Shown here piece by piece: positions 63,396 to 64,000 of a DNA stretch of 64,000 nt. The position numbers and the translations under genes were made by a program. Below the pieces are notes generated by a model, which worked only from the letters and a program-made list of their open reading frames with translations, made no database searches and was not told the origin of the DNA. Every line of letters begins with the position of its first letter. Within the stretch, counting starts at the first letter, position 1. Source of the stretch: Cunninghamella blakesleeana (taxonomy: Eukaryota > Mucoromycota > Mucoromycetes > Mucorales > Cunninghamellaceae); contig JAFCIZ010000001.1 of assembly GCA_017871115.1 (NCBI GenBank), forward strand, positions 849,501 through 913,500, given 5' to 3'.

Positions 63396-64000
63396 TTAAT
63401 TATAAAACATAGAAGCTGTTCTATTTGAAATAAAGTTCAAGCCAAATGAAGTAGCGTGTCTCTGTTCATTACTATTGTTATTATTATTATTTAAAGCGCC
63501 TAGACAGAGGTAAGAACCTCTAGATAATTTTGTTTCCATATCATCAACGTCAAATCTAGATTGGAATAAGGAATAAGGTTGTTGTTTTGGTAAGCTAAAG
63601 TATTTCATTAAATGATTAACTGATACTGAATTTAATAAAACAAATGGTTGTCCATTTTCACAAACAAAGAGTCTATTGATAGGTTCATCACCAGGTAAAA
63701 CAGGAACCAATAAAGGTGTTGCATCATCCAATTGTAAAGATTTAGTTTTCTTTAATTCTGATAAATATTTCACAATTTCATTTCCATAAGGATCTCTATT
63801 ATTGACAAGGTTTGAATAAGCTAAAGTTGCATCCCATATCATCACACCACCAAATCGTTTTTTATTATGAATATCATCCAATAGTCCTGTTAATCGTTCA
63901 AAAGGAATAAATCCAGTGTCGCCATTGCTATTTTTACCAAGTAAACCTAAATATATTTGTGTATCCTTTGTATTTTTTTCTGCCCATTCGTGCCATTGTT
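63396..64000 (-). CDS. GH18 class III chitinase, C-terminal part only
   Basis: The frame enters from the right edge of the window on the minus strand, so the N-terminus and the DxxDxDxE catalytic motif are outside. Visible: QWHEWAEKNTKDTQIYLGLL then GFIPFERLTGLLDDIHNKKR and FGGVMIWDATLAYSN. This is the end of the barrel in plant/fungal class III chitinases, where IYLGLP, a YxP-like strand and YGGVMLWDAS occur. After the barrel come about 110 residues (DDATPLLVPVLPGDEPINRL, LCLGALNNNNNNSNEQ) that I do not recognise; they show no chitin-binding cysteine pattern or GPI-type tail. Likely role is cell-wall chitin turnover. Confidence 0.8.
   Translation of the reverse strand, partial: QWHEWAEKNTKDTQIYLGLLGKNSNGDTGFIPFERLTGLLDDIHNKKRFGGVMIWDATLAYSNLVNNRDPYGNEIVKYLSELKKTKSLQLDDATPLLVPVLPGDEPINRLFVCENGQPFVLLNSVSVNHLMKYFSLPKQQPYSLFQSRFDVDDMETKLSRGSYLCLGALNNNNNNSNEQRHATSFGLNFISNRTASMFYN

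Overview
The window is nuclear DNA of a very AT-rich, early-diverging fungus, most likely Mucoromycota (Mucorales or a Glomeromycotina-like lineage; the species cannot be fixed from sequence alone). Reasons: genes are interrupted by many short introns with GTAAGT-type donors, intergenic DNA is almost pure A/T with (TA)n and (TTA)n runs, and the proteins include fungus-typical families (Chs5 exomer subunit, APSES/Mbp1 factor, WASP/Las17, Dal5-type permease, GH18 chitinase) next to universal eukaryotic ones. All gene models were spliced by eye; reading-frame continuity across every junction I list was checked by hand, but a boundary could be off by a base or two.

Layout, left to right. 1-1.25 kb holds a decayed, unidentified coding relic. 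1.25-6.2 kb: BUD22/SRFBP1-like ribosome biogenesis factor (+), a short Chs5 (-) and dCMP deaminase (+). 6.7-18.2 kb: a class II myosin with a short tail (+), the Cdc48 cofactor DOA1/UFD3 (-) and WASP (+). 18.7-29.3 kb: a SulP sulfate permease (-), a YANK/STK32-type kinase (-) and a G-protein alpha subunit (+), the last two divergent across a 2.4 kb gene-poor stretch. 31.2-39.6 kb: a DinB-like putative metal protein (+), an SPX-ACT-phosphoserine phosphatase fusion (-), mitochondrial MRS2 (-) and an MBP1-like cell-cycle transcription factor (+). 40.7-46.3 kb: a Dal5-family MFS permease (-) and a casein kinase 1 with an Asn-rich tail (-). 47.7-55.2 kb: a She3-like coiled-coil protein (+), PXR1 (+), NUP85 (-) and a ZCCHC8-like PSP/zinc-knuckle protein (+). 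55.9-60.7 kb: ATP16 (-) and ATP2 (+), two F1 ATP synthase subunits arranged head to head, then lumazine synthase RIB4 (-). 60.9-64 kb: two unrecognised genes and the 3' part of a class III chitinase running off the right edge.

Most genes are housekeeping and unrelated to each other, as is normal for a eukaryotic contig. Functional links that do show are the divergent ATP16/ATP2 pair and actin-cytoskeleton genes (myosin II, WASP) within 12 kb. The most unusual item is the phosphoserine phosphatase carrying an N-terminal SPX domain, with a perfect Gcn4-type site and a CACGTG E-box 165-185 bp upstream, suggesting serine synthesis wired to both amino-acid and phosphate/inositol-pyrophosphate signals. 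A second is a short directional motif (TTTAAATTCCGG-like) that recurs about 75-110 bp upstream of at least six start codons, a candidate core promoter element of this lineage.
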